DNA of 64,000 nucleotides, taken from assembly GCF_002149015.1 (NCBI RefSeq), contig NZ_NGFO01000010.1:1-64000 (forward strand), written 5' to 3'. Of this stretch, positions 27,790 through 35,946 are shown piece after piece (positions within the stretch are counted from its first letter, which is position 1; the number at the start of each line of letters is the position of its first letter). The DNA comes from Gordonia lacunae. Lineage in GTDB: Bacteria; Actinomycetota; Actinomycetes; Mycobacteriales; Mycobacteriaceae. The position numbers were made by a program, and so were the translations under genes. Under the pieces are notes generated by a model, which did not search any database, was not told where the DNA came from, and worked only from the letters and a program-made list of their open reading frames with translations.

Positions 27790-28860
27790 CTACACGAGTA
27801 GGTCGTCCAGTCGCTGCGCGATGATCCCGACCGCGTATCCGAGGCGTTCGAACGCCTTGTTGGTGGTCTGACCGTGGTAGTAGCGGTAATAGATCTGCTG
27901 GGCGATGACCCCGGCCCGGAAGAGGCCGAACACCTCATACCAGCGCCACCGCTCGGGAGTCATGTCGAATCCCATCCGCTCGCAATACTTCTCGACGAAC
28001 TCGGCGCGGCTGATCATGCCCGGCAGATGTGTCGGGACGCGCCGCATCAGTTGCATGGCCTCCGGGTCGTCGGCCTGAATCCAGTACGCCATCGACCCCG
28101 CGACGTCCATGAGCGGATCGCCCAGGGTCGCCATCTCCCAGTCCAGGATGCCGATGACCCGGGTGGGGTCGGCATGGTCGAGGACGACGTTGTCGAGCTT
28201 GAAGTCGTTGTGGATCACGCAGTTCGCGACATCGTCGGGCTGGTTCTCGGCCAGCCACGTCATGGTCGACTCGAAGTCGGGAACGTCGTCGGTGTGTGCG
28301 TTGCGGAAACGTGCGCTCCATCCGTCGACCTGGCGGCGTACGTAACCGCGTCCCTTGCCGAGATCGGCCAGTCCGGTGTCGCTCGGATCGACCGAATGAA
28401 CCTCGACCAGGGTGTCGATGAAGTTCAGGCAGAGCCGGCGCGCCTGTTCGGCATCGAGCGGCACATCGGCGGGCCACTCGGTGCGCGGGATGATCCCGTC
28501 GATGCGGCCCATCACGTAGAAGTCCGCACCGAGGACCGACTCGTCGTCGCAGAACGCGATCATCGGCGCGATGTAGTGGATCGCGGTCGCGAGCTCGGAT
28601 TGGATCCGGTACTCGCGGCCCATGTCGTGCGCGCCGCGTGCCTTGGTTCCCCGCGGTGCCCGACGCAGGATCAGATCCCGGGTGGGATAGCGCAGGAGGT
28701 ACGTGAGATTCGATGCGCCACCGCCGAACTGGCGGACCTGGGGCACCGCGTCGAGACCGGCCGGATCCGAGGCGTTCGCCTCGAGCCACTTCGCCATCGC
28801 CTCGACGTCGAATGCATCTTCGGTGCGGACCTCGCCGGCACCGGCCACCTCGTTGGTCAT
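27790..28860 (-). CDS. APH-family phosphotransferase, ACAD11/LvaA-like 4-hydroxyacyl-CoA kinase candidate
   Basis: A 356-residue protein-kinase-like enzyme of the APH fold. The nucleotide loop is FGGGASNLTYLL, the catalytic loop is HNDFKLDNVV (His217, Asp219, Asn224) and the metal-binding Asp is Asp240 in GILDWEMATLGDP. WWS-type APH members with this sequence are fused to an acyl-CoA dehydrogenase in eukaryotic ACAD10/11, or adjacent to one in bacteria, where LvaA-like enzymes phosphorylate 4-hydroxyacyl-CoA. Here the acyl-CoA dehydrogenase gene lies 13 bp upstream on the same strand. GAGG precedes ATG 28860. Antibiotic resistance is an unlikely role. Confidence 0.85.
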   Translation of the reverse strand: MTNEVAGAGEVRTEDAFDVEAMAKWLEANASDPAGLDAVPQVRQFGGGASNLTYLLRYPTRDLILRRAPRGTKARGAHDMGREYRIQSELATAIHYIAPMIAFCDDESVLGADFYVMGRIDGIIPRTEWPADVPLDAEQARRLCLNFIDTLVEVHSVDPSDTGLADLGKGRGYVRRQVDGWSARFRNAHTDDVPDFESTMTWLAENQPDDVANCVIHNDFKLDNVVLDHADPTRVIGILDWEMATLGDPLMDVAGSMAYWIQADDPEAMQLMRRVPTHLPGMISRAEFVEKYCERMGFDMTPERWRWYEVFGLFRAGVIAQQIYYRYYHGQTTNKAFERLGYAVGIIAQRLDDLLV

Positions 28861-28873
28861 CCTCGTCCCCCGA

Positions 28874-30124
28874 TCAGCGGTACTTGCCGAACTCGATGCG
28901 CGCAACCACGTTGCGATGCACCTCGTCCGGGCCGTCAGCCAGGCGCAGCGAGCGCGCACCCACCCACGCCTGCGCCAGCGGGAAGTCGTCGGTCATGCCG
29001 GCGCCGCCGTGCAACTGGATGGCGAGGTCGATCACCTCGAGCGCCATGTTGGGCACCTCGACCTTGATCTCGCTGACGGCCGACACGGCTTCGCGGGACA
29101 GGCCCTGGTCGAGCAGCCACGCCGCGTGATGGACGAGCAGCCGCGACCGGTTGATCGCGATCCGGGCGTCGGCGATGCGTTCGCTGTTGCCGCCGAGACG
29201 GGCGAGCTGCTTGCCGAATGCCTCCCGCGAGAGTGCGCGCCGCACACCGAGTTCCAGCGACTTCTCGGCGAGCCCGATCGCCCGCATGCAGTGGTGCACC
29301 CGGCCCGGGCCGAGTCGGCCCTGCGCGATCTCGAACGCCCGGCCGGGTCCGAGCAGGATGTTCGATGCCGGGACGCGGACGTTGTCGAAGCTGACCTCGC
29401 CGTGACCGAACGGCTCGTCGAAGTAGCCCATGGTGGTCAGCATCCGGTCGACGGTGACACCGGGGGCGTCGATCGGGATGAGCACCATCGTGTGGCGGGA
29501 CTTCCGGTCGGCTTCGGCATCGGTGACGCCCATGAAGATGAGGACCTTGCAGTCGGGATGGCCGACGCCGGTGGAGAACCACTTGGTCCCGTTGATGACG
29601 ACGTCGTCGCCGTCGAGCACGGCGGTCGCGGCCATGTTGGTGGCGTCCGACGACGCGACGGCCGGTTCGGTCATGCAGAAGGCGCTGCGGATCTCCGCGG
29701 TCAGCAACGGCTCGAGCCACTGCTTGCGCTGCTCCTCGGTGCCGTACCGGAGCAGCACCTCCATGTTGCCGGTGTCGGGTGCGTTGCAGTTGAAGATGAC
29801 CGGCGCGAGCCCCGACGACCCCATCGCCTCCGCGATCGGTGCGTAGTCGGCGTTGGACAGCCCCGCGCCGCCGTCGGTGCCGAAATCCGCGGCATAACGA
29901 CCGGCATGCTCAGCGGGCAGGAAGAGGTTCCACAACCCCTGCGACCGGGCCTTCTGCTGCAGGTCGGCGATGATCGGCGACGGCGTCCACGGGTCACCGT
30001 CCCCCTCGCGGCGGGCCTTGATGTCCCGATGGATCTCGGGCTCGACCGGCTCGATCTCGGTGGTCACGAAGTTGCGCACGCGTTCGGTGAGTTCGGCCGA
30101 CCGCGCTGACGGGGAGAAATCCAT
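28874..30124 (-). CDS. acyl-CoA dehydrogenase, ACAD11-like
   Basis: A 416-residue FAD enzyme. N-terminal helical domain from FSPSARSAELTERVRNF; middle beta domain with CMTEPAVASSDATN and GTKWFSTG; C-terminal helices with GPGRVHHCMRAIGLAEKSLEL, FGKQLARLGG and the flavin-contact QLHGGAGMTDDFPLA. The sequence type is that of ACAD10/11, acting on 4-phosphorylated long or medium acyl-CoA in the known pathway. ATG 30124 follows GATACGGT closely, suggesting a leaderless start. Upstream of and coupled to the phosphotransferase gene. Confidence 0.88.
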   Translation of the reverse strand: MDFSPSARSAELTERVRNFVTTEIEPVEPEIHRDIKARREGDGDPWTPSPIIADLQQKARSQGLWNLFLPAEHAGRYAADFGTDGGAGLSNADYAPIAEAMGSSGLAPVIFNCNAPDTGNMEVLLRYGTEEQRKQWLEPLLTAEIRSAFCMTEPAVASSDATNMAATAVLDGDDVVINGTKWFSTGVGHPDCKVLIFMGVTDAEADRKSRHTMVLIPIDAPGVTVDRMLTTMGYFDEPFGHGEVSFDNVRVPASNILLGPGRAFEIAQGRLGPGRVHHCMRAIGLAEKSLELGVRRALSREAFGKQLARLGGNSERIADARIAINRSRLLVHHAAWLLDQGLSREAVSAVSEIKVEVPNMALEVIDLAIQLHGGAGMTDDFPLAQAWVGARSLRLADGPDEVHRNVVARIEFGKYR

Positions 30125-30194
30125 ACCCGACCGTATCGCGGCGCACCGATTACTCGTCATCGTTCGGGTCAAACCGGCGCGGCATCGGGCACCG

Positions 30195-31027
30195 TCACTT
30201 CCGGGACAGGGTCAACCGCTCTGGTCCGGCAGTGGTGCTCACCAGTTTCGCGAAGCAGTTGTCCGGACCGAATCCCTGGGCGCGACACCAGTTGTTGGCC
30301 TCACCCGGCCCCGGGAAGGTCGCCGCCGTCACCCACCAGCCACGGTACGAGAACACCGGCCACTCGTCGCTCCACAGGAGCCGAACATCGTTGAATTGCA
30401 ACCGGAGTGCCAGGAACTCGTCGAAGATGGCCTTGTGGTCCAGGTCCGCCCCTCGGCGACCAGACCCGGCCGTGTGGAGCTCAGCTGCGCCACCCGCCGG
30501 TTGTTCAGGTTCGCCACGATGAAGGCCCGATCGGCGTCGGCCTGCAGACGCAGGGCGCTGACGCTGCCCGCCGTCACGTCGACTCCGGCCGCGAACGACG
30601 CCCCGGTGGCGGTCGACGACGCGGCCGTTCCCGACTGCGGAGTCGCGAGCTTCGGCGCGGGCACCGCAACCGGTGCCCGCTGGAAGTCGACGTTGCCCGA
30701 CGCGACGGCCCGTACAGGACGTCGCCGCCCGGACACTTCGCGGCGAGGCTGGGGATACCCGGGTTGGGGGTATCCGGGCTGCTGCGGGTACTGCGGCGTC
30801 GGACCTGTCTGCGTCGCGGCGTAGAGGTCCGGCGCCGGGGACTTGTTCAGTGACACCCCCGGGACCACCTTTGGGCGAGCAGGTTGGATCGTCGTCGGCG
30901 ACTCGTCCCCGTCGGGTGATCCGGGCATGGTCGCGTCATCGTCGGGTGGCCCCGATTCGACGTCCGTCCAGTGAATCCCAGTCCGACGCCGTTCGACTGT
31001 CCCCGAGGGGAATTTCGGCGTCAGCAC
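30195..31027 (-). pseudogene. frameshifted gene for a Pro/Ala-rich protein with a conserved C-terminal domain
   Basis: Two frames together make one plausible protein. The first runs from GTG 31027 through a Pro/Tyr/Gln-rich segment (PQYPQQPGYPQPGYPQP) into a folded part (QADADRAFIVANLNNRRVAQL). Around 30445-30455 it falls into an unnatural Ser/Thr/Arg-rich frame. The other frame then carries DLDHKAIFDEFLALRLQFND and continues GWWVTAATFPGPGEANNWC to the stop at 30195. One missing G in a run of four (plus strand C at 30449-30452) would join them as EGADLDHK. No family recognised. It is either a true loss of function or a base-calling error in a homopolymer. Confidence 0.7.
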
Positions 31028-31163
31028 ACAGCCGGCCGAGCAACTCGCGCTCGCGAAAGCGTTCCGAACGTCTCCGTCGAGGTCGATTCACGAAGAGACA
31101 CCCACCTTTTTCGCCGGATGTCGAAACGGGTGTGACTGCAGTTCACTGCTGTCAATGATCCAC

Positions 31164-31216
31164 GCACAGTCAACGCGATTCGGCGCACAGTCGACGGAAA
31201 CTGCTGCACAGTCGAC
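31164..31216 (+). repeat. three direct repeats GCACAGTCgAC at exact 21-bp spacing
   Basis: Copies at 31164-31174 (GCACAGTCAAC), 31185-31195 and 31206-31216 (both GCACAGTCGAC). The 21-bp period is two helical turns, so all copies face the same side of the DNA. They lie 67-119 bp upstream of the HNH gene start. A weaker fourth copy may begin at 31143. Likely a cooperative protein-binding array; it is too short for an origin. Confidence 0.75.
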
Positions 31217-31282
31217 CATTTCGTGATTTCCGGCCTGTGGAGAAACCTCGAAATCGAACGCATGTTCCGGTACCTTGAAGTC

Positions 31283-32521
31283 ATGCCAGAGCTCGCCACT
31301 CTCCTCGACCAGCTCATCGAGACCACCCCGCCCGCCGATGACCCCACGGGCAGAGCGACATTCGACGCCCTCGACACGCTGCGTTTGATCCGCAACACCG
31401 TGGATCATCAGATCGTCACCCACACAGCGCAACTCGACGAACTCAGCGTCGCACAGAAAGCCGGCAGCACGACGAGAAAGCTGCTGATCGAGTCAGGCCA
31501 TTCGCCGGCCGCCGCCCACCGCACCATGCGAAGTGTCGATGCCCTGCGCGCGCTTCCCGCGCTCGCCCGCCACGCCGCCGACGGACGACTCTCCGCCGAG
31601 ACCGTCGACGCCATCATCCGGGGAATGACCCACATCGAAAAGCGTTGCTCTGTGACTCTGTCCGACGAGGACAAGATGGCGCAGGAGATCGAACTCCTCG
31701 GCCAAGCACTCTCCGGAGCGACGCCCACACAACTGCTCAAGCATGCCGGAGCCATCGGCAACACACTGATTGAAGCCACCGACGCCGGCCTTCCCGCCGC
31801 CGACGACTCGTCACTGAACACGGTCATCACCCATGTCACCGACGACGGGCGACTCGAGGTGCGCGTCGACCTCACGCAAGTCGTCGGCGAGAAGTTCCTG
31901 GGCATGATCGACGAACGCTCCTGCCCACAACCCGAACCCGACGGCGCCGACGACCGACGCACCGCCGAACAACGCCGCGCGGACGCCTTCGAACTCATCC
32001 TCGACCAAGCCGCGCTGGGTGCCACGTTGGACAGTGTTGGCAGCCCGCGAACCCAACTCATGCTGACCATCCCCGCCACCGGGGACCCAGCGTTCCTGAC
32101 ATGGACCGGATCCGTCAGCCAGGCGGTCGCGAAACAGGTTTCCTGCGACCGAGCCTTGACCGAGATCATCCTCGATGGCGAAGGTGTACCCCTGCAGATG
32201 GGCCACACCCACCGCCTGTTCCCGGCGCACCTACGCAAAGCGGTGATCGTCCGAGACGCATGCTGCATCAAATGCGGTGCACCACCATCACATACGCAAG
32301 TTCACCACGTTGCGCATTGGGCCGATGGCGGTACGACCGACCTCGACAACGGATGCCTCCTCTGCCAACGCTGCCACACCCAGGTCCATCACCACGGCTG
32401 GGACGTCGTCATGGGCTCCGACCGGCACCCCTGGCTCGTCCCACCCGCCACCATCGACCCACACCGCCGACCGCTGCCCGCCTACAACCGACGCACCATG
32501 CGACTCGACGACGCCGCCTGA
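31283..32521 (+). CDS. DUF222/HNH endonuclease family protein (13E12 repeat type), intact
   Basis: A 412-residue protein. Residues about 20-270 are the helical DUF222 region (RNTVDHQIVTHTAQLDEL, LPALARHAADGRLSAETVDAIIRGM). The C-terminal HNH domain has CCIKCG and CLLCQRCH zinc cysteines, the HHVAHWADGG catalytic His motif, DLDNG and HHHGW. TACCTT at 31271-31276 ends 6 nt before ATG 31283, which favours this leaderless start over ATG 31262. The gene is preceded by a phased repeat array and followed by a strong terminator. Its biological role is unknown; homologues are multicopy in Gordonia. Confidence 0.87.
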   Translation: MPELATLLDQLIETTPPADDPTGRATFDALDTLRLIRNTVDHQIVTHTAQLDELSVAQKAGSTTRKLLIESGHSPAAAHRTMRSVDALRALPALARHAADGRLSAETVDAIIRGMTHIEKRCSVTLSDEDKMAQEIELLGQALSGATPTQLLKHAGAIGNTLIEATDAGLPAADDSSLNTVITHVTDDGRLEVRVDLTQVVGEKFLGMIDERSCPQPEPDGADDRRTAEQRRADAFELILDQAALGATLDSVGSPRTQLMLTIPATGDPAFLTWTGSVSQAVAKQVSCDRALTEIILDGEGVPLQMGHTHRLFPAHLRKAVIVRDACCIKCGAPPSHTQVHHVAHWADGGTTDLDNGCLLCQRCHTQVHHHGWDVVMGSDRHPWLVPPATIDPHRRPLPAYNRRTMRLDDAA

Positions 32522-32628
32522 ACCGGCCACGACTGACGCCCGACCACACTCTTCCGCGCAGCACCTTCCGCACCCGGGCCCGCCTCGGGACCGCAGCAGT
32601 CCTTTGACAACTCCACAGTGACAGCACA

Positions 32629-32668
32629 CGCTCAGCAGTAGGTCGCTCGCGTCACCTACTGCTGAGCG
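32629..32668. terminator. perfect 15-bp hairpin between convergent genes
   Basis: CGCTCAGCAGTAGGT (32629-32643) pairs perfectly with 32654-32668 around a 10-nt loop. The right arm is also the last codons and stop of the PAP2 gene, so the hairpin can end both transcripts. There is no long T run. The 14-mer TCACCTACTGCTGA in this arm also occurs at 8794-8807, at the stop of the oxygenase gene. Confidence 0.75.
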
Positions 32669-33236
32669 CCGGCGAGCCGTCGACACCACGCCGCGATTCG
32701 TACCGAAGCAATATCCACGTGCACAGCGCAACCCAGATGGCGCCGAACAACCACCCCGACACCACGTCGGTGGTCCAGTGCACCCCGAGTTGTATCCGCG
32801 TGAGGCCCACGATGATCGACAGCACAGGTGCGATCGCCAGGATCCACCGATGTGATCGCACCCAGGCGAAGCAGCGATACGCCGAGACGGCGAACAACCC
32901 GAACACGACCATCGTCATCATCGCGTGGCCCGACGGATAGGAGAAGGTGTCGATGTTCAGTAGACGGTCTTCGACGGGTGGCCGGTCCCGCGCGAACGAG
33001 TACTTGAGTGCCTGCATGACACCGTATCCGGATAGCACTCCGGCGCCGACGAAGACCGCGTCGACTCGGTGCCGGGTCACGGCGAGTGTCACCACGACCG
33101 CACATGTCAGCACCGACATCGTCACCGTGTTGCCGAGCAACGTCACCACTTCGGCGATCGAGATCCATGGCTCCGAACGGTTCTCGACGACCCAGTTCAG
33201 AATGTTCTCGTCGAGAGTCGTCGGAGGGATGAACAT
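32652..33236 (-). CDS. PAP2-family membrane phosphatase
   Basis: A 194-residue protein with about five transmembrane helices. All three PAP2 motifs are present: Lys78 to Arg85-Pro86 (KYSFARDRP), PSGH at 101-104 and Arg147 to His153 and Asp157 (RIQLGVHWTTD). The active site would lie on the outer face of the membrane and dephosphorylate a lipid phosphate such as phosphatidylglycerol phosphate, undecaprenyl pyrophosphate or a similar pyrophosphate. No operon partners; the coding 3' end doubles as half of a terminator. Confidence 0.9.
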   Translation of the reverse strand: MFIPPTTLDENILNWVVENRSEPWISIAEVVTLLGNTVTMSVLTCAVVVTLAVTRHRVDAVFVGAGVLSGYGVMQALKYSFARDRPPVEDRLLNIDTFSYPSGHAMMTMVVFGLFAVSAYRCFAWVRSHRWILAIAPVLSIIVGLTRIQLGVHWTTDVVSGWLFGAIWVALCTWILLRYESRRGVDGSPALSSR

Positions 33237-33347
33237 TCCGCCACCCTATCCAGGCGTCGCCCAAGTCGCCCTCAAGTACGTCACAAGCGTCGCCGCCGAC
33301 ACTGGTCATCGACACAGCCCGCTCCCGCACCGATGAGGACCCCGCCG

Positions 33348-34070
33348 ATGACCACCCAGCCCGCCCATACCGCTCACCCGATCCAGCTCGTGCTCCCCGG
33401 GCAGGCCGCCGCGCCCGAGGGGCCGATCGACCCGTTCATGATGTACGTCCTGCACCATGGTTTCCGGCGCGACCTCGCCGACTTCGCCGCCGCCGTGCCG
33501 GCCACACCCATCGACGACGCCGGGACGTGGCGAGCACTCGCCCGGCGATGGACGATGTTCGGGCACGCGCTGCACCACCATCACACCGGTGAGGACCTCG
33601 AGTTGTGGCCGCTGCTGCTCGAGCGATGCGACAGCACCGAGCGGGCGGTACTCGACGCCATGGAGGCCGAGCACGACGAGATCGATCCGCTGCTCGAGGA
33701 GTGCGGGGCCGGGTTCGCGCGGATGGCCGAACACGCCGACGACGCCACCCGCGCCGCTCTCGTGGACGCGTTGCTGCGCACCGAGAAGGTTCTCGGCAGG
33801 CACCTCGCGCACGAGGAGGCCGACGCGATCGCGATCGTGCAGCGTCGGTTGACGCTGGAGGACTGGGACGCCTTCGAGGAGAAGATGGGCAAGCGCGCCG
33901 GCCTGGCAGAAACCCTGCGCACGTCCCCGCTGATGGCGAAGGGGCTGGTGGGCGCCGACCGCGACGCGGTGTACGCCCGCATCCCCACGGCCCTGCGCCT
34001 GATGATCAGACTCGGCGGGCCGAGGTTCCGACGGCTCGACGACCGCGCGTTCTACTACAACCCGCGCTGA
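33348..34070 (+). CDS. hemerythrin HHE-domain protein
   Basis: A 240-residue protein with a four-helix hemerythrin-like domain: HHGFRRDL (His36-37), HHHHTGED (His76-79, Glu82), EAEHDEID (His109) and RHLAHEE (His152, His155, Glu156). These would hold a di-iron site that senses or stores oxygen or NO. The C-terminal 80 residues are extra: RAFYYNP ending and a helix LMAKGLVGADRDAVYARIPTAL. Start taken at ATG 33348; ATG 33333 is possible. No partner gene is obvious. Confidence 0.85.
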   Translation: MTTQPAHTAHPIQLVLPGQAAAPEGPIDPFMMYVLHHGFRRDLADFAAAVPATPIDDAGTWRALARRWTMFGHALHHHHTGEDLELWPLLLERCDSTERAVLDAMEAEHDEIDPLLEECGAGFARMAEHADDATRAALVDALLRTEKVLGRHLAHEEADAIAIVQRRLTLEDWDAFEEKMGKRAGLAETLRTSPLMAKGLVGADRDAVYARIPTALRLMIRLGGPRFRRLDDRAFYYNPR

Positions 34071-34089
34071 ACACCGACACCCGGCGAAC

Positions 34090-35229
34090 TCACCGCGCCA
34101 GCGACCGACCGATCACCAAACGCTGGATCTGATTGGTGCCCTCGAAGATCTGGGTGATCTTGGCCTCGCGCATGTACCGCTCGACCGGGAAGTCGCGCGT
34201 GTACCCGTACCCGCCGAACACCTGGACCGCGTCGGTGGTCACCTTCATCGCGGCGTCGGTGGCGACGAGTTTGGCGGTCGCGGCCGCCCGGGTGTAGTCG
34301 ATTCCGGCATCCCGGCGCCGAGCCGCGTCGAGGTAGGTCGCGCGGGCCGAATCGACCGCGGCGGCCATGTCGGCCAGCACGAACGACAAGCCCTGGTGGT
34401 CGATGATCTTGCGGCCGAACGCCGCTCGTTCCTGCGCGTAGTCGACGGCTGCGTCGAGCGCCGCCTGCGCCAGACCGGTGGCGACCGCCGCGATGCCCAG
34501 GCGCCCCGAATCCAGAGCGGAGAAGGCGATCTGGAGTCCCTGCCCCTCCGCCCCGAGCCGACGGCCCTCGTCGATGAACGCGTCGTCGTAGGTGGCGCCG
34601 GTCGTCGGGACCGCGTGCAGACCCATCTTGTCCTCGGGCTTGCCGAAGGTGAGCCCGTCGGTGTCCCGGGCGACGAAGAAGCAGGACACCCCCTTGGAAC
34701 CCTCACCGGTGCGGGCGAAGACGTTGTACACATCGGCGATGCCGCCGTGCGTGATCCACGCCTTCGCCCCGGTCATCGAGTAACCGCCGTCAGCGGGCAC
34801 GGCGCGGCACGCGAGCGCCGCGGCGTCCGAGCCGGCCTGGGGTTCGCTGAGGCTGTAGGCGCCGATCAGCTTGCCGTTCAACAGATCCGGCAACCATTGC
34901 TGCTTCTGCTCGTCGGTACCGAAGTTGAACAGAGGGTGGCAGGCCAGGCCGTGCACGCTGACCGCGACGGCGACCGCGGCCCAGCGCGCGCCGAGTTCCT
35001 CGAGCACCTGGAGGTAGACCTCGTACGGCTGGCCGCCGCCGTCCCATTCCGTCGGGTACGGCAGGCCGAGCAGCCCCGCCTCGCCCAGTTCGGCGAACAG
35101 GCCGTCGGGATACCGACGGTCCTTCTCGTGCTGGTCGACGATGGGCGCCATGCGCTTGTCGGCGATGTCGCGGACCAGCGCGATCAGGTCGCGCGCCTCG
35201 TCGTTGGGGAGCAGGCGATCGACCGGCAT
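34090..35229 (-). CDS. acyl-CoA dehydrogenase (FadE type)
   Basis: A 379-residue, classical short/medium-chain-type FAD enzyme introducing the alpha-beta double bond in acyl-CoA. Signatures: YSLSEPQAGSDAAAL (ACAD signature 1), KAWITHGG, AFGRKIIDHQGLSFVLADM and QVFGGYGYTRDFPVERYMREAKITQIFEGTNQIQR seen in part with the conserved base Glu in the FEGT motif. GGAGG lies 6 nt before ATG 35229. Divergent from a TetR regulator across paired TAGTACT boxes, so likely repressed by it and induced by an acyl-CoA. By order it may correspond to Rv0873 (fadE10). Confidence 0.9.
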   Translation of the reverse strand: MPVDRLLPNDEARDLIALVRDIADKRMAPIVDQHEKDRRYPDGLFAELGEAGLLGLPYPTEWDGGGQPYEVYLQVLEELGARWAAVAVAVSVHGLACHPLFNFGTDEQKQQWLPDLLNGKLIGAYSLSEPQAGSDAAALACRAVPADGGYSMTGAKAWITHGGIADVYNVFARTGEGSKGVSCFFVARDTDGLTFGKPEDKMGLHAVPTTGATYDDAFIDEGRRLGAEGQGLQIAFSALDSGRLGIAAVATGLAQAALDAAVDYAQERAAFGRKIIDHQGLSFVLADMAAAVDSARATYLDAARRRDAGIDYTRAAATAKLVATDAAMKVTTDAVQVFGGYGYTRDFPVERYMREAKITQIFEGTNQIQRLVIGRSLAR

Positions 35230-35252
35230 CTCAGACCTCCAGGTAACAAAAC

Positions 35253-35280
35253 TAGTACTCAAGTCCTCCACACAGTACTA
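35253..35280. promoter_or_regulatory. TAGTACT-N14-AGTACTA operator between acyl-CoA dehydrogenase and TetR genes
   Basis: TAGTACT (35253-35259) and AGTACTA (35274-35280) form a perfect inverted repeat; the AGTACT core of each arm is itself palindromic, so it also reads as two sites 21 bp apart. It sits between the divergent genes, 24 bp from the dehydrogenase start. A TetR dimer or pair of dimers is the expected ligand. Confidence 0.65.
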
Positions 35281-35352
35281 TTCGGAGCAGCGCCACGTAC
35301 AGTCGGCGATGTCGCACGGCCACCCATCGCCGGTTGAGCAAGAGGAGCGAGC

Positions 35353-35946
35353 ATGCCGACCCAGGGTTTCGCGACCCGACGCCGGGCCGCGCTGTTCGAC
35401 GCGCTGCTCGAACTGATCCTGCGCGAGGGATTCGCGCACCTGTCGATCGGTTCCATCGCGGCCGAGCTCCGCTGCTCGAAGTCGACGCTGTACACGCTCG
35501 CAGCCAGCAAGGAACAACTGGTCACCGCGACCGTGACCCACTTCTTCCGCACCGCGACCGAGCAGGTGGAGGCCCGGGTCGCAGCGTCGTCGAGTCCGCG
35601 CGAACGGGTCGTCGCCTACCTCGTCGCGGTCGGCGAGGCACTCGCACCGGCATCCGAGGCGTTCATGCGCGACCTCGACGCGTTCGAACCCGCTCGCGCG
35701 CTGTACGAGCGCAACACCGCGGCGGCGTCCTCACGGGTCCAGGCGCTGATCGCAGACGGGGTCGCGGCGGGCGAGTTCCGCAATGTCGACGCCGCGTTCG
35801 CCGCCGACCTGGCGTCGTCGATGATGAGCCGGATCCAGCGCCGCGAGGTGTGGGCGGCCACCGGGCTCGACGACGCCGTCGCCTACCGCCAGCTCGCGTC
35901 GATACTCACCGCCGGGATCGACGCCGGCGCCGCTCGAGGTGCGTGA
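35353..35946 (+). CDS. TetR-family transcriptional regulator
   Basis: A 197-residue repressor. The HTH occupies about 8-54: RRAALFDALLELILREGFAHLSIGSIAAELRCSKSTLYTLAASKEQL, read here in pieces as REGFAHLSIGSIAAEL and CSKSTLYTLAASKEQ. The C-terminal ligand domain is helical. AAGAGGAGC precedes the ATG. Divergent to the acyl-CoA dehydrogenase, so a fatty acyl-CoA or related ligand is a fair guess. Its 3' end overlaps the convergent ATPase gene by 41 bp. Confidence 0.9.
   Translation: MPTQGFATRRRAALFDALLELILREGFAHLSIGSIAAELRCSKSTLYTLAASKEQLVTATVTHFFRTATEQVEARVAASSSPRERVVAYLVAVGEALAPASEAFMRDLDAFEPARALYERNTAAASSRVQALIADGVAAGEFRNVDAAFAADLASSMMSRIQRREVWAATGLDDAVAYRQLASILTAGIDAGAARGA

Noticed and set aside
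27790..28860. Aminoglycoside resistance gene
   Set aside because: APH fold but the sequence and acyl-CoA dehydrogenase neighbour match the ACAD11/LvaA branch.
31164..31216. Replication origin or plasmid iterons
   Set aside because: Only three copies, no Rep or DnaA-box context; more likely a regulatory array.
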